From a virus, in IMG/VR virus record IMGVR_UViG_3300027969_002800, positions 52,994-116,993 of that record: a DNA stretch of 64,000 nt; one strand, 5' to 3'. The notes under the pieces are model-generated. The model was not told the DNA's origin. It was given only the letters and a program-made list of their open reading frames with translations, and searched no databases. Position numbers and translations under genes: made by a program. Position 1 is the first letter of the stretch; the number at the start of each line of letters is the position of its first letter. This document shows, piece by piece, positions 25,372-34,208 of the stretch.

Positions 25372-25627
25372 ATCCATCTGCAACAGGCGCATCATTCTTA
25401 AGTGTGTGATATGGACATAAGCCTACCATCACAACCTTTAGTTCATCTAATGGTGTCTCTAAGAAACATCTCCAAACATGCATAGAGAGAGGAGCAACTC
25501 GCTTGCCCCTCTTACTCTCTGCTTTTAGGAATGCATATATCTTATCACACTGCTCACTCTCTATAAATGGACGCATTTTAGCATGCCATGATGGGTGAAA
25601 CTGATGTTTAAAATTGCTCCAATTCAT
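25372..25627 (-). CDS. ung: Uracil-DNA glycosylase, exon 1 (catalytic Asp replaced)
   Basis: This exon codes 85 residues plus one base: the UDG N-terminus ending KVVMVGLCPYHTLKNDAPVADG. In family 1 UDG the water-activating motif is GQDPYH. Here it reads GLCPYH, so the catalytic Asp is Cys and the Gln is Leu. The rest of the fold motifs are present. The protein may be weakly active, altered in specificity or a DNA-binding form without glycosylase activity. It overlaps the upstream 62-residue gene by 20 bases. Confidence 0.85.
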
Positions 25628-25796
25628 CTTCTTCTATTAATTGTCTAATTGATTCTTTACATAGTTCTATTTCATGTGTAGGAGAACCTCCTTCTTCTAT
25701 TTCATCTTGACACAAAGAAACAAAGTCCCATATTTCATCAAACTTATTTGGGTGCTCATTCTTTAATGATCTAGCCCATTGTACTAGCTCTTCCAT
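25608..25796 (-). CDS. Hypothetical protein, 62 aa
   Basis: An acidic helical protein (LVQWARSLKNEHPNKFDEIW) with no recognised motif. Its start shares one base with the stop of the upstream gene (TAATG). Confidence 0.55.
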   Translation of the reverse strand: MEELVQWARSLKNEHPNKFDEIWDFVSLCQDEIEEGGSPTHEIELCKESIRQLIEEDELEQF

Positions 25797-26563
25797 TACG
25801 CTACAAATAATTCTAATTGGTTACCAGCTGGTATAACTAATTCTTGTTTAGATGTAATAATATCTGCTGCTCCTGTAAAGAAACTATGAGCATCAATATG
25901 ATTGTTCATCCATAAGCTTGGGTGCACTTGTTTCATACTAAATGTTGTAAACTGATAAAGCTCCCATAATGAATTGCTAGCATTGTAATCATGAGTTGGT
26001 TTATCCAATTCTCTCTTAATGATGTTCAATTGTGTTGATTCAATGAATTGCTCTTCAATGTACATTCTACCAATCAATTCAGCTTGTGCTCTTTTATCAA
26101 GATCAATAGATTTCATAGCTTCTCTCTCCACTTGCATCTTTATAAATGCTTCTCCTGCTCTCTTGATATATTCTACAATAGCTTGTGGTGTGAATGTTTG
26201 TATTTCTCCTTGGTGTTTCTTTTTGAATGCACCATAATCACCACTAACACATCCATTCTCACAAATGAATATTCTTGTACCAATAGCAAACTTCAGTGAT
26301 AGAGATTTATCATAGCTATTCTGCCATCCTATTTGTAATTGCATTTCACTATCTGCCACATTTTTAATTGTGAACTTACCATTAGCAACCCTACCCTCTT
26401 TTGCAGAGGTGTATAGTTCTTGGTCTAGAACAAATCCTGATTGATGTATACTCTCAAGTGTGAGGTCCATCAGTTGTTCATGTGAAACTGGTTTGTAAGT
26501 TTTAGTCTGTTGAGGGATTGGTGCTGCTAGCAACATTCCTCTTGCTGTGTTGTAATTTTCCAT
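25796..26563 (-). CDS. DUF932-like protein with C-terminal clamp-binding motif
   Basis: The 255-residue protein has the DUF932-type middle (NSYDKSLSLKFAIGTRIFIC then ENGC) seen in phage and plasmid proteins of unknown function. It ends GNQLELFVA, a QLxLF motif like those that bind the bacterial sliding clamp. The phage DNA polymerase ends with a similar QLNLF. The protein may thus join the replisome. Confidence 0.65.
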   Translation of the reverse strand: MENYNTARGMLLAAPIPQQTKTYKPVSHEQLMDLTLESIHQSGFVLDQELYTSAKEGRVANGKFTIKNVADSEMQLQIGWQNSYDKSLSLKFAIGTRIFICENGCVSGDYGAFKKKHQGEIQTFTPQAIVEYIKRAGEAFIKMQVEREAMKSIDLDKRAQAELIGRMYIEEQFIESTQLNIIKRELDKPTHDYNASNSLWELYQFTTFSMKQVHPSLWMNNHIDAHSFFTGAADIITSKQELVIPAGNQLELFVA

Positions 26564-26569
26564 GTTATT

Positions 26570-26749
26570 TTATCCTAATGTTAATGATACGTTCCTATGA
26601 AAGAACCTTGTTAATATTCCTTCTAAATTCTCTATTCCTATACATTCCACTGTTCCTAATGTTTCACCATCTTCTGTAGTGGATAACCATTCAATATTCT
26701 CTTTAATCTCTTCTTCGAGTATTTCTAACTCGTCATCTGTTACTCTCAT
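26570..26749 (-). CDS. Acidic small protein, 59 aa
   Basis: The frame begins MRVTDDELEILEEEIKENIE and is strongly acidic and helical. It overlaps the upstream gene by four bases (ATGA), which supports translation. Function unknown. Confidence 0.55.
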   Translation of the reverse strand: MRVTDDELEILEEEIKENIEWLSTTEDGETLGTVECIGIENLEGILTRFFHRNVSLTLG

Positions 26750-26967
26750 AATGTTTGTTTATAAATTTCTAATAGTTCTTTTCTGTTTCTATACTTATAC
26801 TTATTATACTCTTTGCCTTCTGATTCAATACACCACTCTGCAAATCCAATAGCAAATTCATCTGCTATTTCTACCATTTTATCTACTGATTCAGAAACTT
26901 CTTCTGCCTCTACTATAGGTTCAGTAGTCCAAATGTACTCATTATATAATTTTTCTTTTAGTGTCAT
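26746..26967 (-). CDS. Hypothetical protein, 73 aa
   Basis: A helical acidic protein of unknown function. The pattern VDKMVEIADEFAIGFAEWCI recalls small helical proteins common in Bacteroidota phages. It lies three bases from its upstream neighbour. Confidence 0.6.
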   Translation of the reverse strand: MTLKEKLYNEYIWTTEPIVEAEEVSESVDKMVEIADEFAIGFAEWCIESEGKEYNKYKYRNRKELLEIYKQTL

Positions 26968-26970
26968 AAT

Positions 26971-27369
26971 TTAATATTCTAAAATTCCTGAATCTCTAAT
27001 TGCTTCATAAAGCTCTTTCTTCTGTGGAGGGAATAACACTGTAGCATCAATCAGAGCTTCTAAATATCTCTTTCTGGATGATATATCTAATATGTTATTC
27101 ACCTTAAGTGCACTATCTATTCTATTTGATAGTTCCATTATCACTGTAGCTCCTCTTTTGAAATGTTCTGCATCTTCCTCATCTCTCACTTCAATAAGTT
27201 TACCTACATAGCCTTCAATGTGTGGAATAGTTTGTTTAAGAGACTGTTTAGCTCTATGTGTAAACAAATTATTCTCATTCATTGTTTCAAATCTCTCTAA
27301 TAATGCAACAGAGAGGGATAAGCTCTCTATCACTATATCATTTAGTTCATCTGATGTTAATTTGCTCAT
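26971..27369 (-). CDS. Hypothetical helical protein, 132 aa
   Basis: Long amphipathic helices and no domain that I recognise. It overlaps the upstream gene by four bases and is part of the primase transcription unit. Confidence 0.6.
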   Translation of the reverse strand: MSKLTSDELNDIVIESLSLSVALLERFETMNENNLFTHRAKQSLKQTIPHIEGYVGKLIEVRDEEDAEHFKRGATVIMELSNRIDSALKVNNILDISSRKRYLEALIDATVLFPPQKKELYEAIRDSGILEY

Positions 27370-27584
27370 AATATTTGATATTGTTTAGCAAAATAATCTA
27401 CAACTTCTGGTATATGTTTTTTGTAATAAGGTTGATTATCCATACAAAATTCTTTAAGTTGTTGTTTATTAGTTATAGTCTTAAAATGGCTTTCACCACT
27501 TACTGCAATACTTACTAAATCATCTAATTCGTTTATAAAATCTTTTACTAACCAACCTTCCCAAATGTGTTTTTCTAAATTCAT
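27366..27584 (-). CDS. Hypothetical protein, 72 aa
   Basis: A small helical protein directly coupled to the primase gene by an ATGA overlap. Function unknown. Confidence 0.6.
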   Translation of the reverse strand: MNLEKHIWEGWLVKDFINELDDLVSIAVSGESHFKTITNKQQLKEFCMDNQPYYKKHIPEVVDYFAKQYQIL

Positions 27585-28585
27585 ATTATTTCTCTTTGTG
27601 TTAAATATCTCTCAATTGTCTTTAATCCATGTGTTCTGGCAAGGTCTGCCCAATCTTTTATTCCTTCTTCTAGATAAATCTTTGGTACATTACAATACTC
27701 AAACCCAAACTTTTCTGTTATGAGTTGAGAATTCTTTACACCAGCTTCATCACTGTCAAAGGATAAGATTTGTGTGTCAGAGTTTTCTTTGATGTATTCT
27801 ACATTCTCTTCAGAGAAACATCCTAAGCCTTCATTCTGTACAGCACAACAACATGGCACAACCTTCTTCATCACCATATAATCCTTCTTACTCTTATTGA
27901 TGAATGCAACATCACAATCTTTTATATCTTGTAATCCATCCATCATTGTAATAGGAACATTGTTAGGCATCCATTTATTCTTCTTATCTGCAAATGGTCT
28001 GTAGATTTTCCAATAGCCCTCATATAGATAACCAAATCTAAGCTCAGTGTCCTTTAGAGGGAACTTCTGTTTGTTTAGATAGAGAGTGTCTATTGAATAC
28101 ACATTGTTAGCTCTAAGATCATCTATGTCCTGATAATATTCATTCCAATATGCTAGCTCTTCGTGTGTGAACTTTCTTGACTTCACTTGAATAAAGAATT
28201 CACGTTTGCTTAATAATGGTGGTTGCGTATATTCAGAAACAATTCTCTCATAGTTTTTTGTAGAAGAAGAATTAACAATACCAAGATCAAAATCTCTATC
28301 AATCATAAACAATGCTTCACTTAATGATGATAGATTGAATAGCATTACCACAAAATTAAAACATCCACCTCTTCTAGTAGAATCTGAAAAATCATGAAAT
28401 GTTAATGCTTTTCCTTTATATCCTATAATGAATGAAGGATTCTTCTCGTTTCTAAATGGTGAATAAGTAACAACATTTATCTTCCAGTTATCGTGAGGCA
28501 TATACATTCTGTATATATCATATTCAGATATCCTGCTCAGTATATTCTCACATGTTAGTTTTACTCTTCTTGTTCCTTTTATCAT
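27581..28585 (-). CDS. DnaG-like primase
   Basis: The 334-residue protein begins with the region that holds the zinc domain in DnaG (YSPFRNEKNPSFIIGYKGKA then FHDFSD and GGCFNFVVMLF), though the usual CHC2 Cys set is incomplete. A TOPRIM core follows: AFINKSKKDYMVMKKV, NEGLGCFSEEN and LSFDSDEAGVKNS with the DxD metal site. It makes primers for the family B polymerase. Such primases are crAss-like core genes. It is first after the operator-like repeat at 28612. Confidence 0.8.
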   Translation of the reverse strand: MIKGTRRVKLTCENILSRISEYDIYRMYMPHDNWKINVVTYSPFRNEKNPSFIIGYKGKALTFHDFSDSTRRGGCFNFVVMLFNLSSLSEALFMIDRDFDLGIVNSSSTKNYERIVSEYTQPPLLSKREFFIQVKSRKFTHEELAYWNEYYQDIDDLRANNVYSIDTLYLNKQKFPLKDTELRFGYLYEGYWKIYRPFADKKNKWMPNNVPITMMDGLQDIKDCDVAFINKSKKDYMVMKKVVPCCCAVQNEGLGCFSEENVEYIKENSDTQILSFDSDEAGVKNSQLITEKFGFEYCNVPKIYLEEGIKDWADLARTHGLKTIERYLTQREII

Positions 28586-28611
28586 AGCTCTAAATGTAAA
28601 TTATTGCTATT

Positions 28612-28630
28612 AGTACCAATTATTGGTACT
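28612..28630. promoter_or_regulatory. Palindromic operator-like site upstream of primase
   Basis: AGTACCAA and TTGGTACT arms around TTA form a perfect inverted repeat 27 bases before the primase ATG and after the preceding terminator. A dimeric repressor site or promoter element is likely. Confidence 0.55.
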
Positions 28631-28650
28631 TTTCGCAAACTATTACTAAT

Positions 28651-28680
28651 AAAAAACCCTCTCCAAATTAATGAAGAGGG
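28651..28680 (-). terminator. Intrinsic terminator after SSB-like gene
   Basis: On the minus strand CCCTCTTC and GGAGAGGG form an eight-base stem followed by six T. It ends the unit that includes the SSB-like and helicase genes. Confidence 0.9.
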
Positions 28681-28701
28681 CTCTTACTAACAATAAATCA
28701 A

Positions 28702-29574
28702 TTAATAATCATCTCCATCTTCAGATATAAACGCATCAGAAGCAACTAAGTTATCATCTGTGTTATAATCTTGTAAATCTTTCAGGATGTAATAGTCTTT
28801 ACAACCATATTCTCCAACAACATTCACTACGAATTTCTCATGTGCTTTCAATTCTTTTGGTTTCTTATTCTTAAGATTATCTATTGTTTTTCTGTTTCCA
28901 TAATCAACAAGTCTAAATTGTTTAAGACCACCTCCATAAAGAAAAGCTTTGTTGTAGATTCCTTGATACTCTTTAGACTCACCATCACGTTCTTTAACTA
29001 TGACAGTAGCTAATGCACCCACTGGACCACACCATTCACCATTGATTTCATCTTTAAGTTGTTTCACATTACCTTTCATCAACTTCTTCCATTCTATTTC
29101 TAATGTTGTAGTTGCTTTACGATAATCTAATTCACACAACCATGTGCGTAAGAAGTTATAAAAATCTTCTTCACCTACATATGCAATTCTATAATCTCTA
29201 TCTTTCTTAAACCAATCAGCTAGATCATTCTCATCAGCTGCCCAAGAACACATACCAACATTATTGACATATTGATTCTTAGTACCATCTTTATTCTCAC
29301 GTTCTTTATCTTCTAAGAAGAAGCTCACTTTGAACTTATCTTTATTTTTAAGTTCTTCTAACCATATATCAACACGAAGATAGTTATTACCATCTTTGGT
29401 CTCACCTAAGTACTCAGCAGCTTTGCTGTCTTCTTTAAGTTCCATACCAAGTATGTCTTTAAACTCTTCGATTGTTGGATTAATAGCTACTACGTTTGCT
29501 TCAAACAAACCAACTTTTTTTCCGAAATCTCCACTTCCTGTGTTTTCTCTTTTACTTCCGCCAATTCCTGCCAT
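28702..29574 (-). CDS. Putative single-stranded DNA-binding protein
   Basis: The 290-residue protein has a mixed beta/alpha body with many aromatic and basic residues and an acidic tip (ISEDGDDY), as in phage SSBs whose tail binds partner proteins. It lies in the replication operon next to ATPase, helicase and polymerase genes, and crAss-like phages carry an SSB of similar size at this place. I recognise no sharp motif, so the call rests on size, tail and context. Confidence 0.55.
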   Translation of the reverse strand: MAGIGGSKRENTGSGDFGKKVGLFEANVVAINPTIEEFKDILGMELKEDSKAAEYLGETKDGNNYLRVDIWLEELKNKDKFKVSFFLEDKERENKDGTKNQYVNNVGMCSWAADENDLADWFKKDRDYRIAYVGEEDFYNFLRTWLCELDYRKATTTLEIEWKKLMKGNVKQLKDEINGEWCGPVGALATVIVKERDGESKEYQGIYNKAFLYGGGLKQFRLVDYGNRKTIDNLKNKKPKELKAHEKFVVNVVGEYGCKDYYILKDLQDYNTDDNLVASDAFISEDGDDY

Positions 29575-29602
29575 AATTTTGATTTTTAATTTATTTATTT
29601 AG

Positions 29603-30277
29603 TTATGCATTATAATAATTAGTTAAACTGTCTGCTACTAATTGCAGATTGTTTGGTATTTTAAGCTCTTGGAACATTCCATCAGGGCTTTTAGCTGGTA
29701 TCTTTCTATAACGATTAGTTATTAGTTGATAGTTAACTGTTCCATCTTTGTTCTCTTCTACACTAGTGTATAGACAAACAGTCAACAGTCCTTCAAGTAA
29801 GACTTGATTGTCAATTAATTTACCTGCTGTTTTGATTTTATATCCTATGATATCTTGTCCATCCATTATTTCTTCTGGATGTGTTAGATAGAACACAGTG
29901 ATATCATTTCTTAACTGTCTAGCAGTTCTAAATAGATCTACCATGTCTTTAGCCATAACACTAAATTTGGTAAATCCTGTCTCTGTAGCTTTACTCACCA
30001 TATTGAATCCCATAATATAATTAGAGTCTTCAATGATGATGTTCTTAACATGTGGAGCTTTTTCAGAAATAGTCTTTAATAAACGAGTGATCTCGTTAGC
30101 ATCATCTACTTCCTTGTAATTCTTCTTTTCTAGATTGTAAAGTTTCTCACTCCCTTTGAATGGAAGTTCTTTCTTTGCAACATTGATAATGTACGTTTCT
30201 TCTGGATTTAAATGCTTTATTGCTGTACTTTTTCCTGTACCAGTTGCACCTACAATCCCTACTAATTTACTTGCCAT
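29603..30277 (-). CDS. P-loop ATPase (Sak4/AAA_24-like)
   Basis: The 224-residue protein starts VGIVGATGTGKSTAIKHL (Walker A) and has NIIIEDSNYIMG as Walker B, then ITVFYLTHPEE as sensor. Small RecA-fold ATPases of this kind include Sak4 annealing factors and the gp-type ATPases next to phage SSBs. A recombination or replication helper role is likely. Confidence 0.75.
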   Translation of the reverse strand: MASKLVGIVGATGTGKSTAIKHLNPEETYIINVAKKELPFKGSEKLYNLEKKNYKEVDDANEITRLLKTISEKAPHVKNIIIEDSNYIMGFNMVSKATETGFTKFSVMAKDMVDLFRTARQLRNDITVFYLTHPEEIMDGQDIIGYKIKTAGKLIDNQVLLEGLLTVCLYTSVEENKDGTVNYQLITNRYRKIPAKSPDGMFQELKIPNNLQLVADSLTNYYNA

Positions 30278-30338
30278 TGATTTTAATTTATTTAGTTATT
30301 TAATTTTCATTATATAAAGATAAGAATAATTTTTTTAA

Positions 30339-30890
30339 TTATATCTTTTTATTCCAAGGTATTTTACCAAATCTAGGATTTTTGTCTCCTTTTTTAGCTT
30401 CTGATATTCTTTGTTTATGTTCTTCAGATTTTTTAACACCTTTATTGGCTTGAGACATTTTTAATTTTGTTTCATCTGATAATTTTCTATCTTGTTTTGC
30501 TAAAGATAGCTTTAATCTGTGCTCTGGAGATAATTTCTTACCAGTTAAGGCTTTTTTGGTTTTCTCAATTGCTTCTACACTATTTCCAGCTTTATTTAAT
30601 GGATGTGTAGGTTTCATATTGTAGCCTTTATTATAGTTAAATGCATCTAACATATTACACCAATAATGCTCTTGTGAATATAAATATTCTTCATCACATT
30701 CTTCAAGAATTTCAAAATCAAATGATTTTTCACCATACTTATTAAAAGCACGTTGAAGATGTTCATTTATATGAATATTGTTTCTTAAAGTATATTTATG
30801 TTTGGAAATTCTATTTAAAAAATTAATAGTTTTTCCTACATAAAGTTTATTATTTACTTTATTGGTGATTGTGTAGATGCATGAAGTCAT
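30339..30890 (-). CDS. GIY-YIG homing endonuclease
   Basis: The 183-residue protein begins CIYTITNKVNNKLYVGKT, the GIY-YIG core, with EILEECDEEYLYSQEHYWCN holding the catalytic Glu. NUMOD3 repeats follow (GKKLSPEHRLKLS, RKLSDETKLKMSQ, GVKKSEEHKQRIS). It is inserted between two replication genes and overlaps the SF2 helicase start region by four bases. Confidence 0.9.
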   Translation of the reverse strand: MTSCIYTITNKVNNKLYVGKTINFLNRISKHKYTLRNNIHINEHLQRAFNKYGEKSFDFEILEECDEEYLYSQEHYWCNMLDAFNYNKGYNMKPTHPLNKAGNSVEAIEKTKKALTGKKLSPEHRLKLSLAKQDRKLSDETKLKMSQANKGVKKSEEHKQRISEAKKGDKNPRFGKIPWNKKI

Positions 30891-31966
30891 AAGTAAAATA
30901 TTTTATCTTTGTCAAACAGATCTAAGGCTCTTGAAAGCCATGTTAATTCGATAGGTTCTGTTGTACTAACAATACAAATATACGCTTTTTTTTCTAAATT
31001 ATCATAATCCATTGCCATACATCTAAATATTTTTTGTGTAAGATTTTCAGGATTTGAATCAAAAGAATTTATTATAACTCTATTTAACTTTGAAAATGTC
31101 ACTCCTGTATTACCAATCTTTACAACAGCTAAATGTTTTCCTTCTCCTTCAGCAAAGTCTTCAAAAATACTTTTTTCTTTAGACTTATTATGATAGGATG
31201 GAATACCAAGATTATCTGCAACAGCAGTGGTACCGCAGAATACTAAGACCCTCTCATTTTTATGTGCAGCCAAAAGTGCCTTTGTAGCTATAGATTTGGC
31301 TAGGGATGATTGAATCAAACGCATTCTAGCTAGACGTAAAAACATTGTATCTGTACCACTATTCTGTAGTTTGTTAATCACCCAGGATATGCCATCATAA
31401 TGCTTCTTCTCAGTCTTGAGCTTACCCTTGTAATCATTGTACACAGTGTTATCTAAAGGCACTCTTATTACATGTATTTCATAATCTACAATAACACCTT
31501 CTTCAATTGCTTTTTCAATTGGATATGTAGCTATTACATGTATGTCAAGTTCTTCTTCTAATGTTCGTTCTGTATCACTGGCTAATGTACCAGTGAGACC
31601 AAGAATCTGTTTGTTGTTATCAAACAAATCCTTACACACTTCTATCTGAGCTTCACTCAGTAGATGTATCTCATCTATAATAACAAGATCATACTTCTTA
31701 TCACTATATTTCTTTAGTGATAGGTGAGTTGTATATGTTACATTAGCATCGAGATATCCTCTATCAGCAAAATCAGCTTGCCAAGAGTCTTTAATCTTAT
31801 TATCTGGATAAGCAATAAGCACGCTCTTAAGTTTTGGTTTAAAATGTTCTAGTATATTAATACTAGTTCTTATCTTACCAAACCTAGGACATAAGTTTAA
31901 TATGCCATGCTTCTTTTTTAACCATACATCAGCAAATTCTCTTTGCCTTTTATCACGTATTGTCAT
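30887..31966 (-). CDS. SF2 DEAD/H-box-like helicase
   Basis: The 359-residue protein has motif I LCPRFGKIRTS (a Walker A variant), motif II LVIIDEIHLL, motif III LTGTLA and a C-terminal motif VI QKIFRCMAMDYD. This is the UvsW/SNF2-like branch that crAss-like phages carry. It probably remodels forks or recombination intermediates. It overlaps the DnaB-like gene by four bases. Confidence 0.85.
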   Translation of the reverse strand: MTIRDKRQREFADVWLKKKHGILNLCPRFGKIRTSINILEHFKPKLKSVLIAYPDNKIKDSWQADFADRGYLDANVTYTTHLSLKKYSDKKYDLVIIDEIHLLSEAQIEVCKDLFDNNKQILGLTGTLASDTERTLEEELDIHVIATYPIEKAIEEGVIVDYEIHVIRVPLDNTVYNDYKGKLKTEKKHYDGISWVINKLQNSGTDTMFLRLARMRLIQSSLAKSIATKALLAAHKNERVLVFCGTTAVADNLGIPSYHNKSKEKSIFEDFAEGEGKHLAVVKIGNTGVTFSKLNRVIINSFDSNPENLTQKIFRCMAMDYDNLEKKAYICIVSTTEPIELTWLSRALDLFDKDKIFYL

Positions 31967-33030
31967 TCTCTTAGGAAATATGATTTATTTGTTACGCTCT
32001 GATAGTCATCATCAGTGATGTCTTTTTTTCTAGGCAATTCCTTGAATAGGCCCAATTCACCCAAGAATGCAAGTCCTATTCTTAAATCGTCTGCACCATA
32101 GCTATTTTTAATAAGTCTAACACTTCTAAAATACTTAGCACCATATTCATCTTTTAGTTTATCTAAGTCATAACCACTAGGGTCTGCCACTTTGTATCTC
32201 ATAGGATCAAATAATGCCATAACAACATCAGCATCATTCTGTGTTGCTGAGCTGTCTGCAAAATCCTCTAGTTGAGGTTCTACATCACCATTCTTTATTC
32301 TAGAAGGATTAGAAATGTCACGATTGAACTGACTAACCACCACTGGTGAATATCCATAGAAATCTCTAGCATATCTAAGTTCATCAGACATCTTATCAAT
32401 AGCTTGTTTCTTTGTAGGTTGATCTTTAGTTAGCTTAAGCAAACCAATGTGATCTATTACCACCATAGTGATTTGACTTGGGTCATTAGGAATATATATT
32501 TTATTCCATTTATCCAATTGTTCTATTGTACCATTCTCTAGCGCATAATCTTTTAGCTCTTTTGCTATACCTACAGGATTTTCTGGTCCATCAATGATAG
32601 TAACAATTTCACACAGCTTATCTACATAATCTTTGTAATGTAAGAACAGATCATGTTCATCTTTAGTCAGCTTCTCAGTCCAACCAAGAAGCTTACCTAC
32701 AGGAATAATGATTCCCTGGTCTAGAAATATTTTACGAGATACCCATTTGGCAATCTTATAAGTTCTACTTCTCTCCATGGACCTATACCACACCTTCACT
32801 TTGATACCTGAAGCAATTCCTTCTTTAGACATAGCCCAATCAACAGGATTAAGAACAAATGCATCATCAATGAAAGATGTTTTACCACTACCAGTTAGAC
32901 CACCTACAAGATAATACATACTCTTACGAATACCTACATATCTAGTCAAGCGATCAAATCCCATAGGGATTCCTTTGTTGAGATCATTCATCCCTTTCTC
33001 AACTTCTGCATTTAATAGTTCAAAACTCAT
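31963..33030 (-). CDS. DnaB-like replicative helicase
   Basis: The 355-residue protein has the RecA-type core of DnaB helicases: GITMGFDRLTR-type lead-in (GIPMGFDRLTRYVG), Walker A GGLTGSGKTSF at 44-52, Walker B MVVIDHIGLL and VVVSQFNRD as the H3 region. The DnaB N-terminal domain is absent. It would be the fork helicase. Confidence 0.85.
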   Translation of the reverse strand: MSFELLNAEVEKGMNDLNKGIPMGFDRLTRYVGIRKSMYYLVGGLTGSGKTSFIDDAFVLNPVDWAMSKEGIASGIKVKVWYRSMERSRTYKIAKWVSRKIFLDQGIIIPVGKLLGWTEKLTKDEHDLFLHYKDYVDKLCEIVTIIDGPENPVGIAKELKDYALENGTIEQLDKWNKIYIPNDPSQITMVVIDHIGLLKLTKDQPTKKQAIDKMSDELRYARDFYGYSPVVVSQFNRDISNPSRIKNGDVEPQLEDFADSSATQNDADVVMALFDPMRYKVADPSGYDLDKLKDEYGAKYFRSVRLIKNSYGADDLRIGLAFLGELGLFKELPRKKDITDDDYQSVTNKSYFLRE

Positions 33031-33238
33031 GTTTTATGTTTTTAGATGGATATCTACTTATTCTTGACCTAGGATTTTCTTTCATTGCATGCTTTAATGA
33101 ATCATACTCAGTAAAAACTCCTTCTGGCTTATATCCACATTCATTTTCATAAATGTAAATATCTGGAGCATCTTTTAATTCTAATTCATTATATAGCTCA
33201 ACTGTTCTATCATCAAATGTAACTACTCTTTGTTTCAT
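33020..33238 (-). CDS. Hypothetical protein, 72 aa
   Basis: A small charged protein of unknown function. It overlaps the helicase gene by 11 bases and its upstream neighbour by four. Confidence 0.6.
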   Translation of the reverse strand: MKQRVVTFDDRTVELYNELELKDAPDIYIYENECGYKPEGVFTEYDSLKHAMKENPRSRISRYPSKNIKHEF

Positions 33239-33429
33239 AATAGCTCTATTTCTTGTTTAACTTCTAACCAAAATGGTTTCATCACTTGATAACAGTGTTC
33301 TAATATCTCATCAACTGCTATTAATGCACAATTCTTAGCTCTTTGTAAACAATCTTCTTGTCCAAGTTTCCATTGAACATTAGGATAGAACTTCTGAATT
33401 AATTCTTTAGCCTTTTCTTTTGGTGTCAT
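33235..33429 (-). CDS. Hypothetical protein, 64 aa
   Basis: Begins TPKEKAKELIQKFYPNVQW, a pattern common in small Bacteroidota phage proteins (KAKELIxKF), followed by an ALIAVDEIL helix. Function unknown. It shares one base with the upstream stop. Confidence 0.65.
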   Translation of the reverse strand: MTPKEKAKELIQKFYPNVQWKLGQEDCLQRAKNCALIAVDEILEHCYQVMKPFWLEVKQEIELL

Positions 33430-34058
33430 TAGATATCTGTACCTCCTGTTGGTTTTAGTTTAGCTTCAGTGATTGTTCCACCATCTTTAATTAGTTCAAT
33501 GAAAGGCTCAAATGCTCTTTGATTCAGATATACAGAGGATCCTTGCATAAACTTAAGTCTATTGGCATTCTCTGTAATGGATGTTTCTTTCTTTTGATTC
33601 ACCTCGAAGTTGAGAGCAGCTATAAGTTGTTCAGCTGTATATTCTCCTTCTAAGAGTATTTTATCAAATTTCAATCTACAATCATCTTTATGTAATCTAA
33701 GTGCTCTAGTGCCCTTGAATGTCTTACCCTTGTGTTCAAATGAATCTGTACCTGGGTAAGTCTTCCACCACTCTTCAAAATCTGTTGTGGCAGGTCTTCT
33801 TCTTACAATCTTAGTGTTCATCTTAGTGTCCATAAACACTAACAAATCTCTACCTAGCACTGTGAGTTTCTCATCATCTTTTGTTATCAATGCCTTTCTT
33901 ATTAAAGACTGATAGACAGAAGCAATCTTCATACTCCCCTCACATAGAGGAGAGACATCATACTGTTCGTCTATCAGCTTCAGTAGAAATATAACATCAA
34001 GGTTGTGACCTCTTTTGATGAGCTCCTCGTATTGTTGAGGGCTTATTGTCAATTTCAT
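33429..34058 (-). CDS. Replisome-organizer-like protein, 209 aa
   Basis: The N-terminal half resembles a winged helix (ASVYQSLIRKALITKDDEKLT). Then comes FEEWWKTYPGTD with KTFKGTRALRLHKDDCRLKF, a pattern seen in phage replication accessory proteins near helicases. It may load or guide the DnaB-like helicase. The role rests on context. Confidence 0.5.
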   Translation of the reverse strand: MKLTISPQQYEELIKRGHNLDVIFLLKLIDEQYDVSPLCEGSMKIASVYQSLIRKALITKDDEKLTVLGRDLLVFMDTKMNTKIVRRRPATTDFEEWWKTYPGTDSFEHKGKTFKGTRALRLHKDDCRLKFDKILLEGEYTAEQLIAALNFEVNQKKETSITENANRLKFMQGSSVYLNQRAFEPFIELIKDGGTITEAKLKPTGGTDI

Positions 34059-34206
34059 GTTTTACTATTTTAATTTTTGCAGGTTTTCTTTTCTTATTCT
34101 CCTGTTCATCTTCCCATTTATGCCATGCTGCTTCAATCTCTTTTTGTCTCTCAACAGCATAGATTTCATCATTGGTGTATTCCCAATCTTGTAACAGCCA
34201 GTCCAT
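33997..34206 (-). CDS. Hypothetical protein, 69 aa
   Basis: A charged helical protein (Trp-rich N-terminus, then KKRKPAKIKIVKHE). It overlaps the following gene by 62 bases in a different frame, more than is usual here, so either the start of that gene or the end of this one could be shorter in practice. Confidence 0.5.
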   Translation of the reverse strand: MDWLLQDWEYTNDEIYAVERQKEIEAAWHKWEDEQENKKRKPAKIKIVKHEIDNKPSTIRGAHQKRSQP

Positions 34207-34208
34207 AA

